A stretch of 64,000 bases of DNA from Nitrobacter winogradskyi Nb-255 (GCF_000012725.1 NC_007406.1:1330001-1394000), one strand, 5' to 3'. Positions 37,929 to 47,954 are shown, counted from the first letter of the stretch. Translations and numbers: made by a program. The notes: generated from the sequence alone by a model not told the origin.

Positions 37929-39209
37929 CTATAGCGGTTCGCGCGTCAGGATCAGCGACGCGTTCTGGCCGCCGAAACCGAACGAGTTCGACATCACCGT
38001 GGTCACGCGCGCATCGCGGGCCGTGTTGGGCACGACATCGAACGGGATCGCCGGATCCGGGACATCATAATTGATGGTCGGCGGAATGCGCTGATGCTCG
38101 AGCGTCAGTAGCGAGAACACCGCTTCGACCGCTCCAGCCGCCGAGAGGGTATGTCCGACCATCGATTTGTTGGACGAGACCGGGATCTGCCTGGCGCGCT
38201 CGCCGAACACGCTAGAGATGCCGAGATACTCCATCCTGTCGTTTTCCGGAGTGCCGGTGCCGTGCGCGTTGATGTAGTCGATCTGCTCGGTGGTCACGCC
38301 CGCGTCTGCCAGCGCGTTGCGGACGCAGCCGATGATCGGTTTGCCGTCCGGGCTTGAACGCGTACGGTGGAAGGAGTCGGCAAGCTCACCGCACCCCGCC
38401 ACGATGCCGAGGATTTTCGCGCCTCGCGCGGCCGCCGCCTCATAGCTTTCGAGCACCAGCGCACCCGCGCCTTCGGCCATCACGAAGCCGTCGCGATTCT
38501 TGGAGAAAGGTCGCGCCGCGGCGTGGGGAGGGTCGTTCTGGGTAGAAAGCGCCGACAGCAGCGAGAACCGGATCAGCGCTTCGGGATTCACCGAGCCGTC
38601 AGTCGCGACGCACAGCGCCGCATCGGCCTCGCCGCGGCGGATCGCCTCGACGCCGAGCTGGATTGCGGTTGTCCCCGATGCGCACGCCGTCGAGAGCGAG
38701 ACGGGGGAACCCTTGGTGCCGAAGGTCTCGGCGAGATGGTCCGCGACCGAGCCGAACAGGAAACGGCGATGATATTGCTTGTATCTGCCGCCGCCGCTGA
38801 CGCGCAGCATCTGGTCGTAGTCGATGTCGACATCGGGGCCGAGGTCGCGGCCGAGTTCCTGCCGCTGCGGCCATTCAAGCTCGACCGGGGCGACCGCGAG
38901 AAACAAGGGGCCCGGAAAATCACCGGCGCGCCCGATCCCCGCCTGCGCGACGGCTTCCTCGGTCGCGATGTCGGCCAGCCGCTCCGAAAGATCGGTCGAG
39001 GAGAATGGCTCGACCGGGATGAAATCGACGGTGCCGGCCACCGTGGTTCTCAGACCTTCGGTCGGAAAACGCGTGATCGTCCTGATGCCGGATTCGCCCG
39101 CGCAAAGCCTGGCCCAGTTATCCGTCTTGCCGGCGCCGAGCGAGGTCACGACGCCCATCCCGGTCACCACGACGACGGGCCTGCCGGATTTGTCGCGTAT
39201 TGCGGTCAT
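37929..39209 (-). CDS. fabF1XL: Beta-ketoacyl-ACP synthase FabF1XL
   Basis: A 426-residue condensing enzyme with an intact KAS II active site: the nucleophile Cys 176 in STACASGTTA, His 316 in NAHGTGTPEND, and Lys 348/His 353 in SNKSMVGHTLSAAGA. It should elongate acyl chains on AcpXL to C26-C30. ATG 39209 gives the normal length; the frame stays open to 39572 only by overlapping the next gene in another frame. It follows fabF2XL by 29 bases in the same operon. The neighbouring paralogue lacks these catalytic residues. Confidence 0.9.
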   Translation of the reverse strand: MTAIRDKSGRPVVVVTGMGVVTSLGAGKTDNWARLCAGESGIRTITRFPTEGLRTTVAGTVDFIPVEPFSSTDLSERLADIATEEAVAQAGIGRAGDFPGPLFLAVAPVELEWPQRQELGRDLGPDVDIDYDQMLRVSGGGRYKQYHRRFLFGSVADHLAETFGTKGSPVSLSTACASGTTAIQLGVEAIRRGEADAALCVATDGSVNPEALIRFSLLSALSTQNDPPHAAARPFSKNRDGFVMAEGAGALVLESYEAAAARGAKILGIVAGCGELADSFHRTRSSPDGKPIIGCVRNALADAGVTTEQIDYINAHGTGTPENDRMEYLGISSVFGERARQIPVSSNKSMVGHTLSAAGAVEAVFSLLTLEHQRIPPTINYDVPDPAIPFDVVPNTARDARVTTVMSNSFGFGGQNASLILTREPL

Positions 39210-39238
39210 GGTGCCCCCGTCGAGTCCATAGGTCCGGT

Positions 39239-40444
39239 TCAGTTGATCGCTTCGACCAGCGCCATGCCTTCGCCGCGCCAGTGTCCGGTCCCGATCACGA
39301 CAATCCGTGCTGGAGGCCTCGTCATATCGATCGCCTGTTCCGATGTATCGGCGGATGCGAACAGCGCGCCTCGCGACAACGATAGCGCGGCAACCGCCAA
39401 ACCAAGCGGAAACTGCGCCTCCATGGTGTGACCGAACATCGTTCCCGTCGCGCGGACCGGGATGTCCGGATGAGCGCGAAGGAACGCGCGTTCTTCCGAG
39501 GTGGCTGGCTCGGCGCCGGTGGCGCCCGTGACGATCGCGGTTCCTTCCGTGCTGTTGCCGAGCCTGGACCACAATGATTCCAGCGTCGATGTGACGTCGC
39601 CGGAATGCTTGCGCCGCGCATGATCCGCCACGACGTTGGTGAGGCGCGCGAACGGCTTCGCGCCGCGGGCCTCCGCGTGGGCACGAGACTCAATCACCAG
39701 AAACGCGCCGCCGGATCCGAGCGCAAAGCCGCTATTGTGCTCGCGTGCCCAGACCGGCGCGTACTTCTCTTTCAGGTTGAAATCCCCGAATTCGTACAGC
39801 AGCAGCAAATCCTTGCGTTCGCCGTTGTGGGCGGCGCCGACCAGGGCGATGTCGCTTTGACCGGCGGCGATTCGCGCGAGCGCGATGCGCACCGCGTCGA
39901 CGCCCGAAGCCTCTTCGCCCATGAATGTGCGCGAAGAACCCGTCACGCCGTGAACGATGGCGATGTTGCCGGCGAGCAGGTTGGACAACTGCGCCAGGAA
40001 CAGTGTTGGCCGCAGGTCGCTCATCAGCCGTTCGTTGAGATGGCCGGGCGCGGCGTTGCCCTTTGTCTCCGCGTTCAGAACTCCGGCGTCGACGACGAGG
40101 TCGCGCTCGCCGCCGCCCGCGGCGACAATCATGTCCATCCGCGACAGGATATCCGTGTTGCCTTTGACCCCGGCGGAATCGAGCGCCAGTCCCGCCGCGT
40201 ATGTTCCGATGCGCTGCCAGGCTTCCATCTGGCGCTGGTCGCCCCTTTTTGGAATCTGGGCGTCGAAGTTGATCGGAGCCAGCGGGTGGACGACATAGGG
40301 TGCGAAGCTCTTCTCGTCGGCGTTGACGCGCCGATGACTGAACGCCTCCCAATGAGCATCCAGGCCTTCGCCGAGCGAGGTGGCCAGTCCGATCCCGGTG
40401 ATCCAGGTTTCGATCGGCGCTGAGGGCGGTGCTGTCTCAGCCAT
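39239..40444 (-). CDS. fabF2XL: Ketosynthase-like protein FabF2XL without catalytic Cys
   Basis: A 401-residue protein with the overall KAS fold (WITGIGLATSLGEGLDAHW at the start, GTMFGHTMEAQFPLGLAV near the end). In a hand alignment with the neighbouring FabF1XL, TACASG aligns with GEEASG, so the nucleophile Cys becomes Glu 178, and NAHGTG aligns with a segment that has no His. Only the last His is kept. Such replacement is seen in chain-length factors of type II polyketide systems, which dimerise with an active ketosynthase. It may be a partner of FabF1XL rather than an enzyme. ATG 40444 overlaps the end of fabZXL by eight bases. Confidence 0.82.
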   Translation of the reverse strand: MAETAPPSAPIETWITGIGLATSLGEGLDAHWEAFSHRRVNADEKSFAPYVVHPLAPINFDAQIPKRGDQRQMEAWQRIGTYAAGLALDSAGVKGNTDILSRMDMIVAAGGGERDLVVDAGVLNAETKGNAAPGHLNERLMSDLRPTLFLAQLSNLLAGNIAIVHGVTGSSRTFMGEEASGVDAVRIALARIAAGQSDIALVGAAHNGERKDLLLLYEFGDFNLKEKYAPVWAREHNSGFALGSGGAFLVIESRAHAEARGAKPFARLTNVVADHARRKHSGDVTSTLESLWSRLGNSTEGTAIVTGATGAEPATSEERAFLRAHPDIPVRATGTMFGHTMEAQFPLGLAVAALSLSRGALFASADTSEQAIDMTRPPARIVVIGTGHWRGEGMALVEAIN

Positions 40445-40910
40445 GAGCAAACATCTGTTGTGGAAACCCGATGCGCCTGGCCATGGTCTCCATGTGGCCG
40501 CGCAGGTCGTCGTTGGGAAAAGGCACCTGACGGAACGTCAGCGTCGCATTGCATTTTGTTTTTCCGCCGACGCTGACTTTCGCCTCGGTGATGGTGAAGC
40601 CGGAGCCTTCGTGAACGACCGCGGCTTCGATCGTCAGCAATTCGCCGGGTTTAACGAAAGTCCTCATCTTGGCTTCCTTGACGGCTGCCAGAAAGGGCAT
40701 CCGCTCGAACCTGGTCAGGGCGATCAATAGCCAGCCGGAGGCTTGCGCCATCGACTCAATCAGAAGCACGCCGGGCATCAGAGGATGTCCCGGAAAATGT
40801 CCCTCGAAGATCGTGCTTTCCTGGGGGACCTGCGCTTCGACGGTGATTGATCGCTGTTCCGTTTTGAGGTCAACGATGCGGTCGATCAAATGGAAATATT
40901 CGAGATGCAT
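40437..40910 (-). CDS. fabZXL: 3-hydroxyacyl-ACP dehydratase, FabZ-like (FabZXL)
   Basis: A 157-residue hot-dog-fold dehydratase. The active-site helix region FEGHFPGHPLMPGVLLIESM contains the catalytic His and, further on, Glu in the position typical of FabZ. It should dehydrate 3-hydroxyacyl groups during synthesis of the very-long-chain fatty acid on AcpXL. It lies ten bases downstream of acpXL and overlaps fabF2XL, so the order acpXL-fabZXL-fabF2XL-fabF1XL-lpxXL is kept in one operon. Confidence 0.88.
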   Translation of the reverse strand: MHLEYFHLIDRIVDLKTEQRSITVEAQVPQESTIFEGHFPGHPLMPGVLLIESMAQASGWLLIALTRFERMPFLAAVKEAKMRTFVKPGELLTIEAAVVHEGSGFTITEAKVSVGGKTKCNATLTFRQVPFPNDDLRGHMETMARRIGFPQQMFAHG

Positions 40911-40920
40911 GGCCGCGTGA

Positions 40921-41202
40921 TTACGCGTCCTTGGCGGCGACCAACTCGTCGATGCGCGCGCTGAGGTTTTTCAGGACGAAGTATTGTTCGGTGGTGGCCT
41001 TGCCGTCGTTGACCTCCTGCGTCCACTTCTCCAGCGGAAGCTTGATTCCGAAGGCCTTATCGATCGCAAAAGCAATATCGAGGAAATCCAGGCTGTCGAT
41101 TCCCAAATCATCAATGGCATGGCTTTCGGGCGTAATCGTATCGCGCGGGATGTCGCAGGTTTCCGCAATAATGGTGGCGACCCGATCGAATGTGGAAGAC
41201 AT
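40921..41202 (-). CDS. acpXL: Acyl carrier protein AcpXL
   Basis: A 93-residue specialised acyl carrier protein. The phosphopantetheine attachment Ser (residue 37) is in [20 protein letters not shown], and the IKLPLEKW that follows is typical of AcpXL rather than the housekeeping AcpP (DSLDTVEL). It carries the growing very-long-chain acyl group used for lipid A. It is the first gene of the operon. I use ATG 41202; a GTG one codon earlier is open. Confidence 0.93.
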   Translation of the reverse strand: MSSTFDRVATIIAETCDIPRDTITPESHAIDDLGIDSLDFLDIAFAIDKAFGIKLPLEKWTQEVNDGKATTEQYFVLKNLSARIDELVAAKDA

Positions 41203-41390
41203 CACTAAGCCTTTGATACATTGAAGAGTAGGTGCCGCATAGGCGTACGACGCTGGCGGCGTCCCCGCAAGGTCCGCTCCCGGTACGCCCAGCCCATATA
41301 TCGGAGCGCTGTCCGGAGTTCAATGGCGGCGGGCATCCGGTGAAGCCATATTCCCTAGCCGAATCAGTATGTTTCCTCTTGTTGCCGTGT

Positions 41391-41732
41391 CTAGGGTGGG
41401 GGTGTTGAGATGTGTGCACAACCTCGGAGGCCCATCAGCGCGCAGTCCTGAATCTGACGCAGATCGATGATGTTCCTGGCCAGCCACAGCCCGACGGCGA
41501 TCAATGCGATCGTGAAGGCTATCGCTGCCGCGTTTGTCAGCATTCGATGGCGGAAGTCGTCGGGTTCCTCCCGAGGGGGTGGAGGAGGCGGGGGATCGGC
41601 GGCGCTGTCCGGCGAGGGGTTGTCCGCGGCATTTTCCGAGGAGGGTTGCTTCGGCGGTTCCGCACGCTCACGCGGCCGGAATTGGAGCACAACGTGCTCT
41701 TCCTCTGTTTCCTTCGGCCGTTGTTTTCTCAT
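41391..41732 (-). CDS. Small single-span membrane protein of unknown function
   Basis: A 113-residue protein with a charged, proline-rich N-terminal half (a run of seven Pro near residue 48), one clear membrane segment (AAAIAFTIALIAVGLWLARNI, given here in part) and a short C-terminal tail with two Cys (DCALMGLRGCAH). I recognise no family. Composition and the clean membrane segment make it a likely gene. It lies between the acpXL operon and the HerA-like ATPase gene in the same direction. Confidence 0.65.
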   Translation of the reverse strand: MRKQRPKETEEEHVVLQFRPRERAEPPKQPSSENAADNPSPDSAADPPPPPPPREEPDDFRHRMLTNAAAIAFTIALIAVGLWLARNIIDLRQIQDCALMGLRGCAHISTPPP

Positions 41733-41840
41733 CGGCGCTTGGTCCCAAGCCCTGTCTATACTCTATCACGTCGTGCCGGATCCTCAACCCAATGCCGCGT
41801 TCGTCCCGGAGCTTCGCCTCTGTTTCGATCAGGAGCAGAA

Positions 41841-43595
41841 CTACCGCAACGGTCTTTTCAGTAGCGTGAAACGGTCGGGATCGAGACCAAGAGACGGCTG
41901 AAGCATCTGAGCGTCCAGCACGCTTAGCGTCGGTCTTTCCATGGGCGCCTGAGTGTGGGGCGCGTCGCGATGTGAGGTTGCGCCACGCCAGCGCTCCAGT
42001 ACGGCATCGACGAACACCATGTCCTGTCCGTGGCTGGAGGAAGGCACCGTGGAGATCTTGGCCTCGCTGCGCGGCAACTGGTGCGCCGGAACTTCCTTGA
42101 AGCGCAACCGGGTGGGAAGCGCGACGCCTTCGCCGAAGGCCAGCACCTCTCGGGTTCCGAGCGACGGCACGAAGGAGAGCAGGTTGGCGGCCGCATCCGA
42201 GACCGCCGAACGCAGCAGCGACTGGTCGCGGTCGTTGGCAAGGCGCATCGTGAACAGCGTATTGCACTGGGAAATGATGGTGGCGTCGAGTTCGGCCGGG
42301 CGCTGCGTGACGAGGCCGAGATAAACGCCGTACTTGCGGCCTTCTTTGGCGATGCGGGAGATCGCCTTGCGTGTCGGGCCGAAGCCGATGTTTCGGTCGG
42401 CGGACGCATAGCGGTGCGCTTCCTCGCAAACGAACAGCAGCGGCGAGACGCCGTCGCTCCACAGACCGAAGTCGAACGCCATGCGGCAGAGGACCGACAC
42501 CACGGAATCGACGACTTCGGCGGGAAAGCCGGCAAGCTGCATGATGGTCATCGGCCTGCCATTGGCGGGCAGTCGGAACAACAGGCTGACAACCTCGGCC
42601 ATGGTATCGCCGCCGACGTTGGCGTTGTCGAACATGAAGGCGTAGCGGGGATCGTTGCGCACGGTTTCGATGCGCGAGATCAGCTTGTGGTAGACGATGC
42701 GCGACGAGCGGTTTTCAAGCCTGCCCATGCGCTCGTCGATCAGCGAGATCATGTCGACCAGCCGGTAGGGCACCGGCGTATCGGACGTGAAGCCGACGCT
42801 CTTGGGGTCCGTGCGTTTGAGACTGACTCGGTCGGCGTGCTGATACTGCGTATAGATTCCCTTCGCGATCGGGATCACCTCCGCAAGAATATCGAGTTCC
42901 TCCGGCACGCCGGGACGGCCGCCGAACAGAACGTCGACGATCTCCTCGAAGTTGAACAGCCAGAACGGCAGTTTCAGATTTCGCGGGTTCAGCACCAGGG
43001 CGCGATCGCCGAAACAGCGGCCGTACTCATTGTGCACGTCGAGCAGGAAAATACGCAGATCAGGACGCGATTGCAGGATTTCGTTGATGAGCAGCGAAAC
43101 GCCGCTCGACTTGCCGACGCCCGTCGAACCGAGCACGGCGAAGTGCTTGCTGAGCATTTCCTCGATATCGATAAAGGCCGTGACGGAGGGATCCTGCTGC
43201 AGTGTGCCGACGTCGATCTGATCCGCTCCGTTGGGCGCATAAATGGTCCGCAGTTCCTGATTGGTGACCAGGTCAGCAAGGTCATCGATCGCCGGATAGT
43301 TGGTGACGCCGCGCTGGAAACGAGGACGGGGGCCGGAGCTGTCAAGGATTTCGCCGAGCAGGTCGACCGAGGCGCTTGCCATGAATTCGTCCGAGGATGG
43401 CAGGTGCTCGCAGGAGACCTCCGTGATCATCGCGACGATGGTGGATGTCATGCTGCGCAGGCTGACGAACCGGCCCACGGTTGCGCGCGCCGCCGCCATC
43501 GACATGCGGCCGGTCCTCAGAATACCCACGCGCGCCTGCGACCCGCGTACGGAAATGACACGTCCAAAGGAGTTTTGGGAGATGGAATGAAGCAT
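41841..43595 (-). CDS. HerA/VirB4-like DUF87 P-loop ATPase
   Basis: A 584-residue protein of the HerA-FtsK superfamily. An N-terminal barrel (HAS-like) domain of about 130 residues is followed by the motor domain with Walker A GSTGVGKSSGVSLL, Walker B LLFVCEEAHRYA, and the downstream GLVTQRPAELDATIISQCNT, which carries the conserved sensor Gln and Arg. Bacterial members are thought to pump or remodel DNA, sometimes with a NurA nuclease; no nurA-like gene is adjacent. ATG 43595 is the start that keeps the N-terminal barrel intact; the frame continues to 43694. Confidence 0.87.
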   Translation of the reverse strand: MLHSISQNSFGRVISVRGSQARVGILRTGRMSMAAARATVGRFVSLRSMTSTIVAMITEVSCEHLPSSDEFMASASVDLLGEILDSSGPRPRFQRGVTNYPAIDDLADLVTNQELRTIYAPNGADQIDVGTLQQDPSVTAFIDIEEMLSKHFAVLGSTGVGKSSGVSLLINEILQSRPDLRIFLLDVHNEYGRCFGDRALVLNPRNLKLPFWLFNFEEIVDVLFGGRPGVPEELDILAEVIPIAKGIYTQYQHADRVSLKRTDPKSVGFTSDTPVPYRLVDMISLIDERMGRLENRSSRIVYHKLISRIETVRNDPRYAFMFDNANVGGDTMAEVVSLLFRLPANGRPMTIMQLAGFPAEVVDSVVSVLCRMAFDFGLWSDGVSPLLFVCEEAHRYASADRNIGFGPTRKAISRIAKEGRKYGVYLGLVTQRPAELDATIISQCNTLFTMRLANDRDQSLLRSAVSDAAANLLSFVPSLGTREVLAFGEGVALPTRLRFKEVPAHQLPRSEAKISTVPSSSHGQDMVFVDAVLERWRGATSHRDAPHTQAPMERPTLSVLDAQMLQPSLGLDPDRFTLLKRPLR

Positions 43596-43997
43596 TGGTC
43601 TGACCACATTTCTTGTGTCGAGTGCGCTGCTGCGGCGCCAATGTTTGCATGGTTGTGGCAAGAAACGGTTAAGCCGGCCTCGTAGCGGAGGCATGGTAAC
43701 AGGCCCGCCTTGCGCGATGCGTGGATGCGGCCGCTGATCCTGGACCCTGTCGCTTCTGAAAGAAGGAGCGCGGCTCTATGGCCTTGATTGAACGCGTTTT
43801 CTTCATGCGAACCGGTATTCGCTTCGCACGAGAACGCTATGGGCTCGTGCTGGAATCAGCACGCAGACATGGGTCTGTTGTGATGGCGGCGTTAACCGCT
43901 TGTGAACTATGCGTGCAAACCCGGCGGCCACAGGGCAGCAGACACGTTTTCTTCACGCGAACCTGTATCTACTTCGCCGGAACATGAACACAGAGAG
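43596..43997. repeat. Intergenic stretch with two interspersed-repeat copies
   Basis: No gene is visible. A nearly full, inverted copy of the palindromic repeat lies at about 43750-43843 (CGCTTCTGAAAGAAG ... GCGTTTTCTTCATGCGAACC), and a half copy follows at about 43943-43981 (ACGTTTTCTTCACGCGAACC). They separate the HerA-like gene from the autotransporter remnant. Confidence 0.6.
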
Positions 43998-46900
43998 TCA
44001 CCAGGCGTATCTAAGCGTTCCCCTGCCGATGAAGCTCGAGACGTTGCTCGAAAACTCGCCCTCGAATGATGATGCGAGCGAGAGGCCGTTGCTCCAGGCC
44101 AGTTCGGCGCCGGCGGTGACGAGCGCGGCGTCGGAGGCGATCCTTGCGCCGTTGACGACGAAGCCGGTGCCGGGCAGCGACTGGAATGTCGCCGCGACGT
44201 TGCGGGCGGTGTCGAAATAGTGCGCCCATGCCGCGCGGCCGCGGAACGTCAACAGCGCCTCGTTCACCGCCGTGGACCGATCGAACCGCAGGCCGAATTC
44301 GCTACGCGTTGCGAGGATGTTGCGGGCCGTATAGCCGAGTGCGAAACTCGCCGGGCTGCCGTCGCCCTGCTCAAAGTAGGATGGCATCCGGTAGCTGACG
44401 GCTTGAGCGGCCGCGTAGGGGATGACCCCGGCGAGTGGGGTATCGATGCGCCAGCCCGCCTCGATCCGCCCCGCGAGCACGCCCGCCCTGTAGTTGGCGC
44501 GCAATCGCTCGCCCGTGATCGGCGCGGTGCGATTGGTGGTCACATCGTGCCAGCCGTAGGAGAGGGCGGTGTTGAGATAGCCGCTGCTTGCGATGGCCTG
44601 CTGCGCGAACGCGCCGGCCTGGAACAGGTCGCTGCGGCCGGAGCCCAATCCATCGGCGAGACCGAACGCGGTGCCGCCGCCGTTCAGCGCGAAGCCGACG
44701 TTGGTGGATGGCGACAGCGCATAGGTCGCTCCGCCCGTGCCGCCATAGACCTGGCTTCTCGCGTCATGGCTGCCCACCACGCTGTTGCCGGAAATGTGCA
44801 TCGAGCCGCCATAGGCCGCGCCGAAGACGCGCCAGCGCTGCTCGAAGCCCGAGGCAGGGGGCGGCTCAAGCGATGCGAAAGCGTCGCGCGCGTCCCCACG
44901 GCGACGGGGGCATCGGCCGCATAACTCAGCGCCGGCGATGCGTGTGGGAGCGGGGTCTGCGCGCCCGCCACGAACGGGTCCGTCATTATATTGAGAAACT
45001 GGTTCTGCGCATCGAACGCCCCCTGCGCGGCGGCGGTTGCGATTTCTCCCGAAGCTTGCGACAGGCCACGCGCATCCAGCGCGCCGAACACGAGCGGAAT
45101 GCCGCCGCTGCCATTGTTGTTGAAGAAATCAGCCAGCGTATTGGCGACGTTCTGCTGATTGATGCTGAGGCCATCCTGCCGGAACGACAGCGCCAGATCG
45201 AGCCACGCATTGTTGCCGTCATAGGACAGCGCCGTTCTGAAGTTCGTCGGCAGATTGGTGGCGACCGGACCGCTGAAGGCGCCGTTGACGCCGCCATCGG
45301 CGGTGAGAATGGTATAGCGCCTCTCGATATAGCTGCCGGGAGCGAACTGCGCCTGAACCGTCGCGCCGCCCAGGGTCGCCGTGCCGGTGACACGGGTGAA
45401 ATCGCTGCTCGCCGGGGAGACGTCAATCATGTAGCGCGATGCCGCCGTCAGGGCGAGGTTGCCCTGCACGGTCAGCGTCCCGATCCCATTGTTGCCGGGA
45501 GCCAGCGCGCCGCCGTCGATCAGCGTGTGGCCTACCGTACCGTTGCCCCCGAGCGTGCCGCCGGCCTCGACCGTCGTCAGCACCGAGGATGCAATCGAGC
45601 CGTTGACGAGAAGCGTGCCGCTCCTGACCGTCGTTGCGCCGGTGTAAGCGTGGTTGCCCGCCAGGATCAGCGTGCCGCCGCCGAGCTTGTCGAGCCCGAT
45701 GCCGGCTCCGGTCAGCGGTGCGGAGATCGCCGCGGTGACGCCGCCATCGACGTTGACGAAACTCGCCGCCGCGTTTCCGTGTGAATCGCCCGTCATCACC
45801 AAGCCGCCACCCGTGAGGTGATAGCCATCGGTCTTGAACTGCAATCCCTCGAATGACAATCCGCCCGAGGCTGTCACCGTGCCGGCGGCGCCGGAAAACA
45901 CGCCGACCTCGCCGCGCCAGCGGTCGTTGATGCCGGCCTGTCCCGGAGCGCCGGTCCAGTTGGTGTTCGCGGCGTTCCAGGTGCCGGTGCCGCCGTCCAC
46001 CGTGCCGTTGCCCATCTGATCGACGCCGTCCCAGAACTGCACTCGCTGGCCGCCCTGGTTGACCAACAGGTTGACCTGTTGCGGAATGTCCAGGCTCACC
46101 GTCGCCCCGGCCGGGACCGTCGAGAACGATCCACTCACCGACCCGCCGAAATCGAATAGCCGGTAGTAGCCCGACACCGCGCCCGGCGTCAGCAAGGTGC
46201 CTCCGAGTGAGAGGTTGCCGGTGACGATCACCAGGTCGTTGGAAACGCCGCCCACCACGCCTGGCGCGCCGAATTCGAACACCGAGGTTGAACCGGCATT
46301 GAGCGTCAGGTCGCCGGCGACCGTCAGCGTGCCGGGGCTGTTGCCTGCCGACAAAATGCCGCCGGCGTTGACAGATGTATTGCCGACCGTGCCGCTGCCG
46401 CCGAGCGTGCCGCCAGCCTCCACCGTGGTCAGAGACGAGGAAGCGATCGAGCCGTTGACGAGCAGCGTACCGGCGCTGATCGTGGTTGCGCCCGCATATG
46501 TATTATTGCCCGCGAGGGCCAGCGTTCCCGCGCCGATCTTGGTCAGGTCGCCCGGACCGCCGATGTTTTGCGTTGTCGTGAAGATATTGCTGGCGCTGGC
46601 GATATCGAAACTGCCGCCGTTCATGCCAAGGGTGATGTTGCGCGCCGTTGAGCTGAAAGCATTTCCGGTGATTCGCAGCGCGCCGCCGTTGAGGGTCAGC
46701 GCGCCCGAGGACGCGCCGAGATGGCCGTTGCTCGATACCGACAGCGTGCCGCCGGATATCGTCGTGCCTCCGGTATAGTTGGTGGTGCCGGATAGTGTCA
46801 GCGTGCCAGTGCCGACCTTGATCAACGATGCATTGGAGTCGGAGGCTGCCTGCCAAAGCTGGCCTGAGTAACTCGTCGACTGATTGTTGCCGCCGATGGT

Positions 46901-47506
46901 TAGCGATTGATTGTGTCCACTGAACTGAACCCGCCAGCCTGTTCCGCTCAAGGATCCCATCGACACGGTATGGTTGTCACCACCGATCAGGATGCCGTTG
47001 TTGCCGTTCAGGTTGAAGGCGGCCAGACCACCGCTCGAGGCGTCATTAAAGTCTATCTGACCGGTGCCGGTCAGGTTCAAGACGACATTCGCGTCCATAG
47101 AGGCGCTGTTATTCATTATAATGCCGGCGTTTGATACGTTTATGGTCTGGACCAAGCCGGAGTTGTTAATGATTCCAGCCTCATGCAAGCCGAATCCGGT
47201 GGCCGCGGGACCGACGGTAATGTTGTAGGACGGAGCTCCGGCATCGAACAGCAATGCGCCGGCGTTGCTGCCTCCGACTGATACCACCGGGTTGGCCGTA
47301 GAACCGAAGATGATTGTTACGTCGAGCGCGTTGGGGACGGCGGCGGGATTCCAGTTGGAGGCTGTGTAGTAGTCGCTGGACGTGCCGCCGATCCATGTAG
47401 CGGTCTGCGCCGTTGCTTCGTTAATGAACGGCAGCGAAACCACGCCAGCCGCCACCGCGAGGGCTCCCGCCGGCATCAGTCTGGCCAAGGCAGTGCTGCT
47501 CTTCAT
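43998..47506 (-). pseudogene. Autotransporter (PATR passenger plus beta-barrel), frameshifted
   Basis: A type V autotransporter of about 1,170 codons. It has a signal peptide (MKSSTALARLMPAGALAVAA, cleavage after ATAQ), a passenger with passenger-associated transport repeats (two near-identical blocks ending TLLVNGSIASS and LTTVEAGGTLGG), and a C-terminal autotransporter barrel ending GRGTLRYAW with the terminal aromatic residue. The passenger frame and the barrel frame are joined only if one CG is removed from the (CG)4 run at 44885-44892; as written, translation leaves the barrel frame and the barrel is not made. ATG 47506 starts at the signal peptide; the frame is open to 47602. The function of the passenger is unknown. 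Confidence 0.85.
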
Positions 47507-47954
47507 GATCCTGCGCCAGCGCGCCAGGGCTTGCGATTCCCCGCGAAAGCCCTGATTTATGCAACGCGTCGCCGGTAAAGGCCGGATTTTATCGCCTGCC
47601 ATAACCTCTTCTTCGTCCCCTGCCGTTCACGTCAGGTTTCCCTGAACACTTTAATCTTTCGTTCATTTTTATGGCCCAGCCAAACCACAAGGGCGACACA
47701 AAAGGCCAGATACAATTCGGACGCGGGCTGTTTTGCGGTGTGCTGATGCAATGAAGCAACATCGGAATCGAATCCATGCGGCGGGATGCAGGATTTTCCG
47801 AGTCTGATTGGGAAGAATGAGTTCGTAACCATTCGCGCGCTTGCCAAGTAAGGGAACGAGCGGATAGAACGGCGTGCATCTTCGTTGCGAAGCCACGATC
47901 TCGGCGATATCAAATAACGCCATATCAAATAACGCCTTGGTGTCTTTCATCAAT
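47507..47954. other. Intergenic stretch with a tandem 15-bp duplication
   Basis: About 450 bases between the autotransporter and the tRNA. ATATCAAATAACGCC occurs twice in tandem at 47907-47936, just upstream of the tRNA. I see no convincing gene; short frames antisense to the tRNA do not look like proteins. The tRNA promoter should be near 47915-47945, but no clear boxes are seen. Confidence 0.5.

Noticed and set aside
39210-39572. Upstream extension of fabF1XL
   Set aside because: It lies over the end of fabF2XL in another frame and has Arg-rich, non-protein-like composition; the ketosynthase fold starts at ATG 39209.
47907-47936. CRISPR-like repeat
   Set aside because: Only two adjacent copies with no spacer and no cas gene; it is a simple tandem duplication.
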